From: an uncultured Clostridia bacterium
GTDB taxonomy: Bacteria > Bacillota > Clostridia > TANB77 > CAG-508
NCBI GenBank assembly: GCA_947581825.1
Contig: CANPVP010000004.1
Location: 143,000-206,999 of the forward strand
Direction: 5' to 3'
Length of the DNA stretch: 64,000 nucleotides
A model generated the notes under the pieces. It ran no database searches and was not told where the DNA came from. It saw only the letters and a program-made list of their open reading frames with translations. Positions 26,723-35,714 of the stretch are shown here, one piece after another (position 1 is the stretch's first letter; every line of letters starts with the position of its first letter). The position numbers were made by a program, and so were the translations under genes.

Positions 26723-27772
26723 TTAGTCTATATCTTTTCTATCAAATTGTTTTAAAAATCTTACATCATTTGTGTATAAATATCTCATATCTGGAATTCC
26801 ATATTTAAACATTGCCATTCTATCTATACCAGTTCCAAAAGCGAATCCTCCCCAGACTTCTGGATCATATCCATTCATTCTTAAAACATTTGGATGTACT
26901 ATTCCAGAACCTAAAACTTCTATCCAGCCTGTTTGCTTACATAGATTACATCCTTTTCCTCCACATTTGAAGCATGTACAGTCAACTTCATAAGAAGGTT
27001 CTGTGAAAGGGAAATAACTTGGTCTGAAACGTAATTGTGTATTTTCTCCTAACATTTTTCTCACAAATACTTCTAAAGTTCCTTTTAAGTCCGCAAGAGA
27101 AACTTTATTTTCTTTTTTATCAATTACTAAGCCTTCTACTTGATTAAATTGATGTGAATGAGTAGCATCGTCTTCTCTTCTATATGTTTTACCAACGCAA
27201 ATCATCTTTATAGGTCTTGTTCCACCATATTTAAGCATAGTTCTTGCTTGAACAGCAGAAGTTTGTGCACGTAAAACATATTCATCATTTATATAGAAAG
27301 AATCTTGCATATCTCTTGCTGGATGTCCTTTAGGAAGATTTAATCTTTCAAAACAGAATTCATCTGTTTCTAGTTCTGGCCCTTCTATAACTTCATATCC
27401 CATAGAAATAAATAAATCCTCTATTTCTTCTATTGTTCTGTTTAAGGGATGTTCACTTCCTCTTATTGCTTTTTTACTAGGAAGTGTTACATCTATTTTT
27501 TCTTTTTCTAGTTTTTTATTTAACTCTGCTTGTTTAAAACTATTTTCTTTACTTGAAATAAGTTCTTCTAATGTATCTCTTACTTCATTTACTAAACTTC
27601 CTATTATTGGTCTTTCTTCTGGTGATAAAGCTCCCATACCTCTTAAAACTGATGTAAGCTCTCCTTTTTTTCCTAAATATTTTACACGAACACCATCTAG
27701 GCTTTGTAAATCTTTAGCATCATTTATTTCTTTAGTAGCATTTTCTTTAATTGATAAAATTTGATCTTTCAT
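26723..27772 (-). CDS. pheS: Phenylalanyl-tRNA synthetase alpha subunit
   Basis: 349 residues: N-terminal coiled coil that contacts tRNA, then class II core with motif 2 ([21 protein letters not shown]), a Cys-rich loop ([14 protein letters not shown]), and motif 3 ([18 protein letters not shown]). The Cys-rich loop is common in clostridial PheS. First gene of pheST; ribosome site AAAGGAG. About 390 nt of structured repeat DNA separates it from its T-box terminator. Confidence 0.97.
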   Translation of the reverse strand: MKDQILSIKENATKEINDAKDLQSLDGVRVKYLGKKGELTSVLRGMGALSPEERPIIGSLVNEVRDTLEELISSKENSFKQAELNKKLEKEKIDVTLPSKKAIRGSEHPLNRTIEEIEDLFISMGYEVIEGPELETDEFCFERLNLPKGHPARDMQDSFYINDEYVLRAQTSAVQARTMLKYGGTRPIKMICVGKTYRREDDATHSHQFNQVEGLVIDKKENKVSLADLKGTLEVFVRKMLGENTQLRFRPSYFPFTEPSYEVDCTCFKCGGKGCNLCKQTGWIEVLGSGIVHPNVLRMNGYDPEVWGGFAFGTGIDRMAMFKYGIPDMRYLYTNDVRFLKQFDRKDID

Positions 27773-27835
27773 AAAAACTCCTTTCTTTATTTTAATTTAT
27801 ATAAAAATTATTATTATTGGCATTATTTAGTCTAG

Positions 27836-28014
27836 AAACATAAATTATTATTTTTTATTAGCTCCTGCTCATTGCAATCGGTTAGAAATTGTAACATAAA
27901 AGAATTAAGACTCTGTCAAAATCACAATTTGACCCCCCTCAATCCTTTTATTAACAATTTCTACACCTCATTCCATTACGAGACGTCGCTAAATCAAAAT
28001 AATAATTTATGTTT
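27836..28014. repeat. Large nested palindromic element between the T-box and pheS
   Basis: Outer arms of 19 bp are perfect inverse copies (AAACATAAATTATTATTTT at 27836-27854 and its complement at 27996-28014). Inside, AGAAATTGT (27884-27892) pairs with ACAATTTCT (27954-27962), and ATAAAAG with CTTTTAT around an apical TCAAAATCACAATTTGA hairpin. It would be part of the pheST mRNA leader. Confidence 0.6.
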
Positions 28015-28049
28015 TGTAATAATCGTTCCTAAGCCTTATTAGTTAGCTT

Positions 28050-28174
28050 AGTTGGAAAAGAATTAAATTTTGGCAAGGAAAATTTTATTAAAAAGGCAAG
28101 GGCGCATACTCTTTGTATGTAACCGCGTTTTTAATGAAATTTGACGTAGTAAAAATTGTAATTATTTTTCAACT
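28050..28174. repeat. Repeat family B, divergent copy between T-box terminator and pheS
   Basis: AGTTGGAAAAGAATTAAATT, TTGGCAAGG, internal hairpins and TAATTATTTTTCAACT. Same ends as 23216-23337 but a divergent interior. Its right edge touches the T tract of the T-box terminator. Confidence 0.65.
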
Positions 28175-28395
28175 AAAAAAGTGATTTCATCCTACATAGG
28201 ACGAAATCACTCGTGGTACCACCTAATTTCATTAATTTACAAAAATTAAACTCTAATAGTTTTAACGTAACAACCGCTTTGACCTACTTTTGATTTCTGC
28301 CAAAGGCAAAGAAAGTGAAATTTCTAATATATACGCAATAATGGATTTCAGCTATTTTCCATCTCTCTGTAAATGCAATTTATATATTATACTTT
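28174..28395 (-). promoter_or_regulatory. T-box leader of pheST with terminator
   Basis: Minus strand, in order: TATAAT (28386-28391), AGAGAG with GCTGAAATCC (Stem I AG bulge and apical loop), a likely specifier TTC (Phe) in GAAATTTCAC, the T-box AGGTGGTACCACG (28212-28224), and a terminator hairpin AGTGATTTCGTCC paired with GGATGAAATCACT (28180-28211) followed by T7. The TGGT bulge complements an ACCA tRNA end. It would let uncharged tRNA-Phe induce pheST. Confidence 0.9.
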
Positions 28396-28525
28396 GCTTT
28401 CTTATATGCTTATATATAATTAATGTAAATATTTTACCATAAAATATTTTACATTTCAATATTCCGTAATAATTTATTATAAATTTTTTTCATCTTTCAT
28501 ATATCAAAACATTTATAATTTATAT

Positions 28526-28554
28526 TTGATTTTTTATGTTTTTAATGCTATCAT
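28526..28554 (+). promoter_or_regulatory. Promoter for the HD-GYP gene
   Basis: TTGATT (28526-28531), 17-nt spacer, TATCAT (28549-28554), about 30 nt upstream of the ATG. Confidence 0.5.
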
Positions 28555-28584
28555 GTTCTCATAAATAATTATTTGGAGGTTACT

Positions 28585-29535
28585 ATGGCAAAAGATGAAT
28601 TTGATTTTTATAGCAAAACAAGTATAAAATCTTATAATTTAAATGAATCCATGAGATATCAACTACAAATGCTTGACCAACTAGATGTTTTTACTAGAAA
28701 GCATTGTGAAAATGTTGCAAATATAACTTGTAGATTGTGCGAATATCTTCACTGTAGTAAAGATTTTATTGTATATTGTACAACTTGTGCATATTTACAT
28801 GATTTAGGTAAATTATTTATACCTGCTTCTGTTTTACAATTTCCTGGTAGACTATCAGAAGAACAATTTAAAATAATGAGAACTCACACTACTCTTGGAT
28901 ATGAAATGTGTATGAAAGATCCTAAACTTAGAAAATATGCTGCTGGAACTATTTATCATCATGAAGGTCTAGATGGTAGTGGCTATCCTAAAGGATTAAC
29001 AAAAAAAGATATTCCAATTGAAGGTCAAATAATCAGAGTAGCAGACGAATACGATGCTATAGTTAGTAAAAGGCAATACAAATCACATATAGATATTTCA
29101 GATACATTAAAAATTTTAGTTGATGATGCCCTACCTCTTATAGGTCATAGATATGGAAAGATTAATAAAACAGTTTTAAAATCTTTATTTAAAGTTGTTA
29201 TTGATGATGTTGAGTTCGAAATATATCAAGTTGAAAAATATGTTGAATCATTAAAAAAAGATATATCAAGAATGCAAGAAGTTGTTGGTTTTAAAAAACA
29301 TATGGATAATACTAAATCTCAGAAGAAAAAAGACTATTATTTAGAAGGTATTAAGTTATTAACAAAAAAAGGAGAAACTGCTGAAAATTGTGAAGAAGCT
29401 ATTATCAATTATCAAGATGCATTAGAATTAAAAAAAGAAGCTTTAAAGAAGCTTCATAGTGAAATTAGAAAAATTAAGTTTTTACGATTTACACTATTGT
29501 TTAGAAGGCATAAACTTCCTAAAAAGGAAAGCTAA
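28585..29535 (+). CDS. HD-GYP domain protein
   Basis: About 316 residues. The HD-GYP domain (roughly residues 25-190) has CAYLHDLGKLFIP, RTHTTLGYEM, HHEGLDGSGYPKGL and VADEYDAIVSKRQYK; all metal-site His/Asp and the GYP motif are present, so cyclic-di-GMP (or related) phosphodiesterase activity is plausible. A C-terminal coiled coil and a very basic tail follow; no sensor domain or transmembrane segment. ATG at 28585 after GGAGG. Single gene, divergent from pheST. Confidence 0.88.
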   Translation: MAKDEFDFYSKTSIKSYNLNESMRYQLQMLDQLDVFTRKHCENVANITCRLCEYLHCSKDFIVYCTTCAYLHDLGKLFIPASVLQFPGRLSEEQFKIMRTHTTLGYEMCMKDPKLRKYAAGTIYHHEGLDGSGYPKGLTKKDIPIEGQIIRVADEYDAIVSKRQYKSHIDISDTLKILVDDALPLIGHRYGKINKTVLKSLFKVVIDDVEFEIYQVEKYVESLKKDISRMQEVVGFKKHMDNTKSQKKKDYYLEGIKLLTKKGETAENCEEAIINYQDALELKKEALKKLHSEIRKIKFLRFTLLFRRHKLPKKES

Positions 29536-29565
29536 AACTTCTGATTACATTTTAAATTAAAATCT

Positions 29566-29588
29566 CGGGCGAGCACTGCTCGCCCCTA
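29566..29588. repeat. GGGCGAGC palindrome between HD-GYP gene and mazF
   Basis: CGGGCGAGCACTGCTCGCCC followed by CTAC; short palindrome family member between convergent genes. Confidence 0.7.
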
Positions 29589-29628
29589 CAAAAGTAATAA
29601 ATTTATCTGTTTTATTGAGCTACATTTT

Positions 29629-29982
29629 CTAATCTAAAGCTAATCCAAAACTTACTCCTATTGCATTATTAATTTTATCTATTATTTTCCCATCATCTAT
29701 ATGCCCTATTTTTTCCTTTAATCTACTTTTATCTATAGTTCTTATTTGTTCTGTTAAAACAACTGAATCTGCTTTTAAACCATAGCTTTTAGAATCTATT
29801 TCAATATGTGTTGGAAGTTTATTTTTCCCTGTTTGTGAAGTAATAGCTGCTGCTATAACAGTTGGACTATATTTATTTCCTCTATCATTTTGTATAATTA
29901 AAACTGGTCTTACCCCTCCTTGCTCTGAACCAATTACTGGACTCAAATCAGCATAAAACATATCTCCTCTTTTGACTACCAT
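29629..29982 (-). CDS. mazF: MazF/EndoA-type mRNA interferase toxin
   Basis: 117 residues of the PemK/MazF fold: [54 protein letters not shown], and [13 protein letters not shown]. Close to the clostridial/Bacillus EndoA (NdoA) group, a ribosome-independent RNase. Start ATG at 29982, 8 nt after AGGAG. No antitoxin gene is visible on either side: 98 nt separate it from the GerS-like gene and hold no open frame. In other Firmicutes an alr and/or an RHH antitoxin gene usually precede it. Confidence 0.93.
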   Translation of the reverse strand: MVVKRGDMFYADLSPVIGSEQGGVRPVLIIQNDRGNKYSPTVIAAAITSQTGKNKLPTHIEIDSKSYGLKADSVVLTEQIRTIDKSRLKEKIGHIDDGKIIDKINNAIGVSFGLALD

Positions 29983-30088
29983 ATTATTCACTCCTAATAC
30001 TAGAATATTTTATTTTAAATTTTTTAATATATTTAAATTTAGTTCGAGATAAATGTTTCTACTTATTTAATTAATACTACTCAAGCTT

Positions 30089-30784
30089 TTATACGTCTAT
30101 ATCATTTGTATTAAAAGCCAATATTTCTCCTTTATTTGTGCTATCTATTTCTATCTCATTATATTCTATGTATATTAATGTGTTTCGGTTAATATCTTTT
30201 ATTTCCATTTTAGTAGGCTTTAAACTTTCTTTATCTATGTAAAGTGTTTTATACATCATATATTTATTACTTTCGTTTTTAGTTTTAGTATTCATAATTA
30301 TTTGCTTATCTGTTTCTTCTACATTTGATTGTTCTGATGCTCTATAATCTTCAATGAAATTATATAAACAAAGTGAATTCTCTGATATGTATTCATATTG
30401 TTCATAAATCTCATTCAAATTAAGTTTTGTATTTTCTATTTTTAAATTTTCACCATTATATATTACAGTTAACCCTTTAATATTACTTGGCTCTATAACC
30501 TCTTGCTTAAATACATTATCTTCATTTGTATATTTCTGATTTAAAATATATTGATTTTTGTTTTTATTACTTTCAATAGTTATTTTGATTTTTGCTTCAT
30601 ATGAACTAATATTTAATATATAATTAGTAATTCCCTGAGTTGTTCTATCAATATTATTTCCAGTAAAAAATTTTTTATAAGCAAAAATTATAAAAAAAAT
30701 CAAAACTAAAATAATTCCAATAATCAAAACTATCTTTGGTTTACCATATTTCTCTTTTGAATGATATCCTTTATCATTCTTCAT
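30089..30784 (-). CDS. GerS-like (LolA-fold) membrane-anchored protein
   Basis: 231 residues: basic N-terminus, one transmembrane segment (about 18-40), then an extracytoplasmic domain with SYEAKIKITIESNKNKNQY, QEVIEPSNIKGLTVIYNGE and SLCLYNFIEDY, resembling the GerS/LolA-like family. In Clostridioides difficile, GerS works with the amidase CwlD in spore cortex modification and its gene is near alr2 and mazF; here the protein is next to mazF, which supports the match. Unlike GerS it has no lipobox Cys. Assignment is an inference from pattern and synteny. Confidence 0.6.
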   Translation of the reverse strand: MKNDKGYHSKEKYGKPKIVLIIGIILVLIFFIIFAYKKFFTGNNIDRTTQGITNYILNISSYEAKIKITIESNKNKNQYILNQKYTNEDNVFKQEVIEPSNIKGLTVIYNGENLKIENTKLNLNEIYEQYEYISENSLCLYNFIEDYRASEQSNVEETDKQIIMNTKTKNESNKYMMYKTLYIDKESLKPTKMEIKDINRNTLIYIEYNEIEIDSTNKGEILAFNTNDIDV

Positions 30785-30841
30785 AATATAGCCTCCTTAA
30801 AATTACAATTTTCAAAAAATATATAAAAGCTCTCCCATACT

Positions 30842-30987
30842 CCTAACCTATAATTATATTATTTAAAGCGAGCTTGTGTGGGGACCGACGAGTTAGAAAA
30901 TATAAAAAAAATGTATCGTCAGATATATTTTTTTGTATAATTTCTACGAAGTTGGGACGAGCTTAAATAATATAATTATATATTAGG
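30842..30987 (+). ncRNA. Structured repeat family A, copy 3 (candidate RNA element)
   Basis: Outer stem around TATAATTATATTATTTAA pairs with TTAAATAATATAATTATA; core GCTTGTGTGGGGACCGAC and GTTGGGACGAGC intact; inner stem AGAAAATATA with TGTATAATTTCT, loop with CGTCAG. Between the dus and gerS-like genes, on the opposite strand. Confidence 0.55.
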
Positions 30988-31054
30988 ACGGAATTATAAA
31001 TATAAATATAAATTAAAAGAATAGATTAAATAATCTATTCTCCTAATTTATATT

Positions 31055-32032
31055 CTATATTGATTTAAAATATTCTTTTAAACAACTTTCTAACTCTTGT
31101 CTATCTTCAATTCTATTAATCATATCTCTTGTCTTTGTTGCATCTTTCATATTTTTTATATACCATGAAATATGCTTCCTCATTTCTCTTATTCCTGTAT
31201 ATTCTCCTTTTTCTTTTATTTCTAAATCTATGTGTTTTAAAATAATATTTAATTTTTCTTCTTTTGAAATTGGTAATTGATTTTTTTCTCCTGTTTGCAG
31301 ATATTCTATTATATTCTTAAAAAGCCATGGATTTCCTAAAGTACCTCTACCACACATAATTCCATCTACTCCAGTATATTCAAACATTCTATAAGCATCA
31401 TCTTCATTAAATATGTTTCCATTTCCTATAACTGGTATTTTAACACTTTCCTTTACTTTTTTTATTATATCTAAATCCACTTCTCCTGAAAAGAATTCTT
31501 CTCTAGTCCTTCCATGAACAATCACTGCTGAAGCTCCTTTGGTTTCTGCAATTTTAGCAATTTCTGTAGCTACTATATTATCACTATCCCAACCTTTTCT
31601 TATCTTAACTGTTACTGGTATGTCAACAGATTTAACTACATTTTCAATAATTTCTTCTGCCAATTTTAAATTAGTTAATAATTTACTTCCATCACCATTT
31701 TTTACTACCTTAGGTGCAGGACATCCCATATTTATATCTACTATATCTGCAAAATTGCTTACATATTTAGCTGCTTCACTCATTGTTGTAACATCACTAC
31801 CAAATATTTGAACTGCTATTGGTCTTTTCTCCCCTTCAATATTTAATAATTTCTTTGTTTTTTCATCCCCATAATAAATTGCTTTTGCACTTGCCATTTC
31901 TGTATATACAAGTCCTGGTCCGAAGCTTTTACATATTATTCTAAATGGCAGGTCTGTGATACCTGCCATTGGAGCTAATATTATATTATTTTCTAATTCG
32001 ATATTTCCTATTTTTAATTTTTTTAAATACAT
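31055..32032 (-). CDS. dus: tRNA-dihydrouridine synthase (DusB-like)
   Basis: 325 residues; FMN-dependent reduction of tRNA uridines. Motifs: LAPMAGITDLPFR, NMGCPAPKVVKNGDGSKLL with the catalytic Cys, VTVKIRKGWD, VHGRTREEFFSGE, IGNGNIF and MCGRGTLGNPWLF. Start at 32032 after GGAGAAG; the ATG at 32044 overlaps that site. Downstream of rodA/ftsW on the same strand with a 44-nt gap. Confidence 0.93.
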   Translation of the reverse strand: MYLKKLKIGNIELENNIILAPMAGITDLPFRIICKSFGPGLVYTEMASAKAIYYGDEKTKKLLNIEGEKRPIAVQIFGSDVTTMSEAAKYVSNFADIVDINMGCPAPKVVKNGDGSKLLTNLKLAEEIIENVVKSVDIPVTVKIRKGWDSDNIVATEIAKIAETKGASAVIVHGRTREEFFSGEVDLDIIKKVKESVKIPVIGNGNIFNEDDAYRMFEYTGVDGIMCGRGTLGNPWLFKNIIEYLQTGEKNQLPISKEEKLNIILKHIDLEIKEKGEYTGIREMRKHISWYIKNMKDATKTRDMINRIEDRQELESCLKEYFKSI

Positions 32033-32075
32033 TTTCTTCTCCATTATTTATATCATTATGCACTTTCTTTTATTA

Positions 32076-33185
32076 CTAATCTACGAATATAGTTTTCTTT
32101 CTTCTTCCACTTATATTAAGTAGTAAGCCTATACATATAAAGTTAGTTACTAATGAACTTCCTCCATAACTTACAAACGGAAGCGGAACTCCTGTGATTG
32201 GTAATAGCCCTATTGTCATTCCTATATTTTCTACCATGTGAAAGAAAAATAATCCAACAATTCCAATTGCTATATACGATCCCAAATCATCTTTTGCAGT
32301 TTTTGCTATATAAACTCCTTTTGTCAGTAGCACTACATATAAAATTACTATTACACTGGTTGATATAAAGCCGAGTTCTTCTCCTATAACTGCAAATATA
32401 AAATCGGTTGTTTTAGGATACAAGAAACCTAACTGTGTTTGATTTCCTTTTAGTAGTCCCATTCCAAATAATTGTCCTGCACCAATTGCTAATTTTGATT
32501 GAATTATATTATATCCACTTCCTCTTGGATCTAATTCTGGATTTAAGAATACATCTATTCTTGTTTTAGCATGTTGTGGTAAAACATACATATAAGCTAA
32601 TGGTACAGATATTGTAACTAATAAAATGGCACATACTATATATTTTTTATTTATTCCAGAAACAAATAGCATAAATATCATAGCCATTACATAAGATGCT
32701 GCCGTTCCTATATCTGGTTGTATTGCTATTAAACCTATTGGAATTCCCATAACTATAAAAAATATAAATAGCTTCCAAATCTTGTTTATCTCTTTCCTAC
32801 CTTTTTTTTGTAGTTTTACTAATAGAACTGATGATGTCATAATAACGAATACCTTTGCCAACTCACTTGGTTGAAAATTCAAGGATTCAGAAATTTTAAA
32901 CCAGCTCCTTGCACCATTTATCGGCTCAGTAAATAATACCAATACACACAGAATTATAAAAATAGCATAAAAGATAGGTGATACTTTTGCAATTTCTTCA
33001 TAATCTATCCACATTACAATTATCATTATTGGAATACTAATAACTGCCCAAACTATTTGCCTCGTTAGTTCTCCATTTCCATCTTCTCTTGTAGCAGAAA
33101 ATAAAGCAAGCATTCCAATAATTAGTAAAATCATAGCACAGACTAAAATTACCCATTCCATGTTTTTTATTATTTTATTTTTCAT
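32076..33185 (-). CDS. rodA: SEDS-family peptidoglycan glycosyltransferase (RodA/FtsW)
   Basis: 369 residues, about ten transmembrane helices. SEDS signatures: LNFQPSELAKVFVI, QPDIGTAASYVMAMIFMLFVSG, the conserved LDPRGSGYNIIQSKLAIGAGQLFGMGLLKGNQTQLGFLYPKTTDFIFAVIGEELGF and the C-terminal GVPLPFVSYGGSSLVTNFICIGLLL (quoted here in parts). The place behind minDE and the short length favour RodA, the elongation glycan polymerase, over FtsW. Its class B partner might be the PBP at 57861, but this is not shown. Confidence 0.85.
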   Translation of the reverse strand: MKNKIIKNMEWVILVCAMILLIIGMLALFSATREDGNGELTRQIVWAVISIPIMIIVMWIDYEEIAKVSPIFYAIFIILCVLVLFTEPINGARSWFKISESLNFQPSELAKVFVIMTSSVLLVKLQKKGRKEINKIWKLFIFFIVMGIPIGLIAIQPDIGTAASYVMAMIFMLFVSGINKKYIVCAILLVTISVPLAYMYVLPQHAKTRIDVFLNPELDPRGSGYNIIQSKLAIGAGQLFGMGLLKGNQTQLGFLYPKTTDFIFAVIGEELGFISTSVIVILYVVLLTKGVYIAKTAKDDLGSYIAIGIVGLFFFHMVENIGMTIGLLPITGVPLPFVSYGGSSLVTNFICIGLLLNISGRRKKTIFVD

Positions 33186-33218
33186 ACTCTTTCCTTCTTA
33201 TTCTCCTTAAAATGAATT

Positions 33219-33255
33219 AACAAATTCTAAATAGCAAAGATATTTAGAATTTGTT
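33219..33255. terminator. Inverted repeat between minE and rodA
   Basis: AACAAATTCTAAAT pairs with ATTTAGAATTTGTT (14 bp perfect). No clear T tract, so it is either a weak terminator or an mRNA processing structure inside the min-rodA transcript. Confidence 0.45.
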
Positions 33256-33316
33256 ATACTTCATACAATATTATTACACTGCTGTTCCATCTAAAAGATT
33301 CTTATATAACTTTCCG

Positions 33317-33853
33317 TTATGCATTTTCAGTTTTTACTGTATCTACTACTTTTTCTTCGTCACTACCTTTTTCTAAATTTTCAGCTTCTTCTATTTCCTC
33401 TTCAACTATTTCTTCTGTTATTACGTTTTCTTCATTTTCCTTTACTGTGTCTGTATTATCTTCTTTATCGCTTTCTTTTTGTATTTCTGCACAATCATTA
33501 TTTTCTTTTTTCTCTACGCTATCTTCTTTTTGAAATACTTTTGCTTTTTTTCTAGCTTCATCCTTTATTGTCATAATTGGAATATTGGCATATAAAGCTG
33601 GAGCACCTGTTGTACCATCATCATTTTGTTTATTTGTAAGCCTTACATCCATTGCTTCCTCATCAATGTCAATATATTTTTTAATTACTTCTATTATTTC
33701 TTGTTTCATTAAATCTAGGAAATCAGCTGATACGTTTGCTCTATCCTGCATCAAAACCAAATGTAATCTTTCTTTTGCTGCATCCTTAGAGCGAGTTGTA
33801 TCTTTTTCTGTTTTTCCAAGCTTTTTAAAAAAATTTACTATGCTTTCAAACAT
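33317..33853 (-). CDS. minE: MinE with a long acidic C-terminal extension
   Basis: Residues 1-90 are a normal MinE: amphipathic N-terminus (MFESIVNFFKKLG), MinD-contact segment AKERLHLVLMQDRANVS, and topological domain (LMKQEIIEVIKKYIDIDEEAMDVRL). Residues about 105-178 are an added low-complexity tail rich in Glu, Asp, Lys and Asn. Typical MinE is 85-90 residues, so this protein is twice as long. It lies 20 nt after minD with a GGAGG site. MinE stimulates MinD ATPase to set up pole-to-pole patterning. The role of the tail is unknown. Confidence 0.92.
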   Translation of the reverse strand: MFESIVNFFKKLGKTEKDTTRSKDAAKERLHLVLMQDRANVSADFLDLMKQEIIEVIKKYIDIDEEAMDVRLTNKQNDDGTTGAPALYANIPIMTIKDEARKKAKVFQKEDSVEKKENNDCAEIQKESDKEDNTDTVKENEENVITEEIVEEEIEEAENLEKGSDEEKVVDTVKTENA

Positions 33854-33873
33854 TTAAATACAACCTCCATCTT

Positions 33874-34668
33874 TTATTTTCTGCCAAATATTCTTTTGAT
33901 TTTCGAAAAGAATCCCTTTTCTCTTCCAGGAATTGTTATTTCTACATTCTCCCCTAATATTCTTTTTGCTATTTCTAAATATGCTTTTCCTGATGGAGCT
34001 CTTTTATTTGATATTACTGGTTCACCTTTATTCGTTTGTGTAATTATATATTCATCATCTGGCACTACTCCTATTAAATCTATTGAAAGCAAATCTACTA
34101 TATCATCAACATCCATCATTTCGCCTTTTTTTACCATTGCTGGGCGAAGCCTATTTACTACTAGTTCTGGATTTTTTATTTCCGATGCTTCTAGTAATCC
34201 AATAATTCTATCAGCATCTCTTATTGCTGATATTTCAGCAGTTGTAACAACAATTGCTCTATCAGCTCCTGCAATTGCATTTTTAAATCCTTGTTCTATT
34301 CCTGCTGGACAGTCTATTAAAATATAATCAAACTCTTCTTTTAACTTATCAGTTAATTCTTTCATTTGTTCTTCATTAATGGCACTTTTATCTCTTGTTT
34401 GGGCAGCTGGTAATAAAAATAATTCTTCAAAACGCTTGTCCTTGATAAGGGCTTGTCTTAGTTTGCACTTTTCTTCTACAACATCGACTATATCATAAAC
34501 AATTCTGTTTTCTAATCCCATAACTACATCTAGATTTCTTAAACCTATATCAGTATCAACTAATACAACTTTTTTTCCTTCTAGAGCTAATGATGAACCT
34601 AAGTTAGCTGTTGTTGTAGTTTTACCTACACCACCTTTTCCAGATGTTATAACAATAACCTCTCCCAT
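33874..34668 (-). CDS. minD: Septum-site determining ATPase MinD
   Basis: 264 residues: deviant Walker A SGKGGVGKTTTTANLG, VVLVDTDIGLRNLDVVMGLE, DYILIDCPAGIEQGF, and a C-terminal amphipathic membrane-targeting helix (KGFFSKIKRIFGRK). Positions the division site with MinE. minC, usually the gene before minD, is absent: about 430 nt upstream are non-coding. Ribosome site AAGGAGG. Confidence 0.96.
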   Translation of the reverse strand: MGEVIVITSGKGGVGKTTTTANLGSSLALEGKKVVLVDTDIGLRNLDVVMGLENRIVYDIVDVVEEKCKLRQALIKDKRFEELFLLPAAQTRDKSAINEEQMKELTDKLKEEFDYILIDCPAGIEQGFKNAIAGADRAIVVTTAEISAIRDADRIIGLLEASEIKNPELVVNRLRPAMVKKGEMMDVDDIVDLLSIDLIGVVPDDEYIITQTNKGEPVISNKRAPSGKAYLEIAKRILGENVEITIPGREKGFFSKIKRIFGRK

Positions 34669-34958
34669 AACTTTTCCTCCTTATTTGTGCGTAACTTACA
34701 TTGTATTGTGCCTTATAAAGTTTATATTTAATCTATCAATTCTCCTCCATTTTTATGTTACTAGAGAATACTATTTTTCACGTTATTATATTATACGAAA
34801 ATTACAAAAAAGTCAATTCAAAGATTTCAATTTTAAGTAGATTTATTAAAAAAATATTACTATATTATTACATTAGATAATAAAAAAAATTTTTTTTAAT
34901 TTCATTTTCAAATAATATACATTTTTGCAAACTGCTTTCGCAGATTGTAATGTTTCCC
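34669..34958. other. Non-coding region between minD and the oxidoreductase operon
   Basis: About 290 nt, extremely AT-rich, with no plausible gene on either strand. It should hold the minD promoter: minus-strand TATAAT boxes occur near 34790-34797, but no good -35 at normal spacing is seen. A small hairpin CTGCTTTCGCAG lies at about 34931-34942. Confidence 0.5.
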
Positions 34959-34987
34959 TTGACATTTAGCCCTTTTAAGTATATATT
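34959..34987 (+). promoter_or_regulatory. Promoter of the four-subunit oxidoreductase operon
   Basis: TTGACA (34959-34964), 17-nt spacer, TATATT (34982-34987). The resulting leader of about 105 nt contains GGAAGTTGCA and GCAACTCC, which can pair, so the 5' UTR may be structured. Confidence 0.7.
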
Positions 34988-35099
34988 TTATTTGATATGG
35001 AAGTTGCACTATTAACTATGCTTAAAATTTCTCTGCAACCGCAACTCCCCTAGACTTTGGTTCTATTTTGAACTACATTTTTTTAAGGAGGTTTATTAC

Positions 35100-35678
35100 A
35101 TGGATAACTTGATTGAAATTAGATGGCACGGTAGAGGTGGACAAGGTGCAAAAACAGCATCACTTTTACTTGCTGATGCTGCCTTCAATACTGGTAAATA
35201 TATTCAAGGATTTCCTGAATATGGTCCAGAAAGAATGGGTGCTCCTATTACTGCTTATAATCGTATCAGTAACTCACCAATAACAATACATAGCAATATA
35301 TATGAACCTGATTATGTTGTTGTTGTTGACGATTCTCTTTTAGAATCTGTTGATGTTACTTCTGGTTTAAAATCTACAGGAGCTATAATTATTAATACTA
35401 CTAAAGATGCTGAATATCTAAAAAGTAAATTAAATTCATATAGTGGTTCTATCTATACTTTAGATGCTAGAAAAATATCTGAGGAAGCTTTAGGAAGATA
35501 TTTTCCAAACACACCTATGCTTGCTGCAATAGTAAAAGTAAGTGGTATTATGACAGATGAAGAATTGCTAAATGATATGAAAGGATCTTTTAAACATAAA
35601 TTTGCAAAAAAACCTGAAGTTATCGAGGGTAATATGAAAGCTCTTGAATTAGCTCTACAACAAGTTAAAAAGATATAA
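35100..35678 (+). CDS. porG: 2-oxoacid (pyruvate):ferredoxin oxidoreductase, gamma subunit
   Basis: 192 residues: EIRWHGRGGQGAKTASLLLADAA, FPEYGPERMGAPITAYNRIS, and PNTPMLAAIVKVSGIM are the gamma-subunit signatures (CoA-binding domain of PFOR-type enzymes). First gene of a gamma-delta-alpha-beta operon, the order of porGDAB in Thermotoga and archaea. Substrate (pyruvate or another 2-oxoacid) is not certain from sequence. Ribosome site AAGGAGG. Confidence 0.92.
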   Translation: MDNLIEIRWHGRGGQGAKTASLLLADAAFNTGKYIQGFPEYGPERMGAPITAYNRISNSPITIHSNIYEPDYVVVVDDSLLESVDVTSGLKSTGAIIINTTKDAEYLKSKLNSYSGSIYTLDARKISEEALGRYFPNTPMLAAIVKVSGIMTDEELLNDMKGSFKHKFAKKPEVIEGNMKALELALQQVKKI

Positions 35679-35714
35679 TTATATATATTCTTAATAAATA
35701 GAAAGGAGAAAATT

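Noticed and set aside
33319..33555. Plus-strand open frames over minE and other genes (Leu- and Phe-rich)
   Set aside because: They are antisense shadows of Lys/Glu-rich coding sequence in an AT-rich genome, with no ribosome sites.
34990..35060. Riboswitch in the leader of the oxidoreductase operon
   Set aside because: Only one stem can be drawn and no known aptamer signature is seen; kept only as a structured leader remark.
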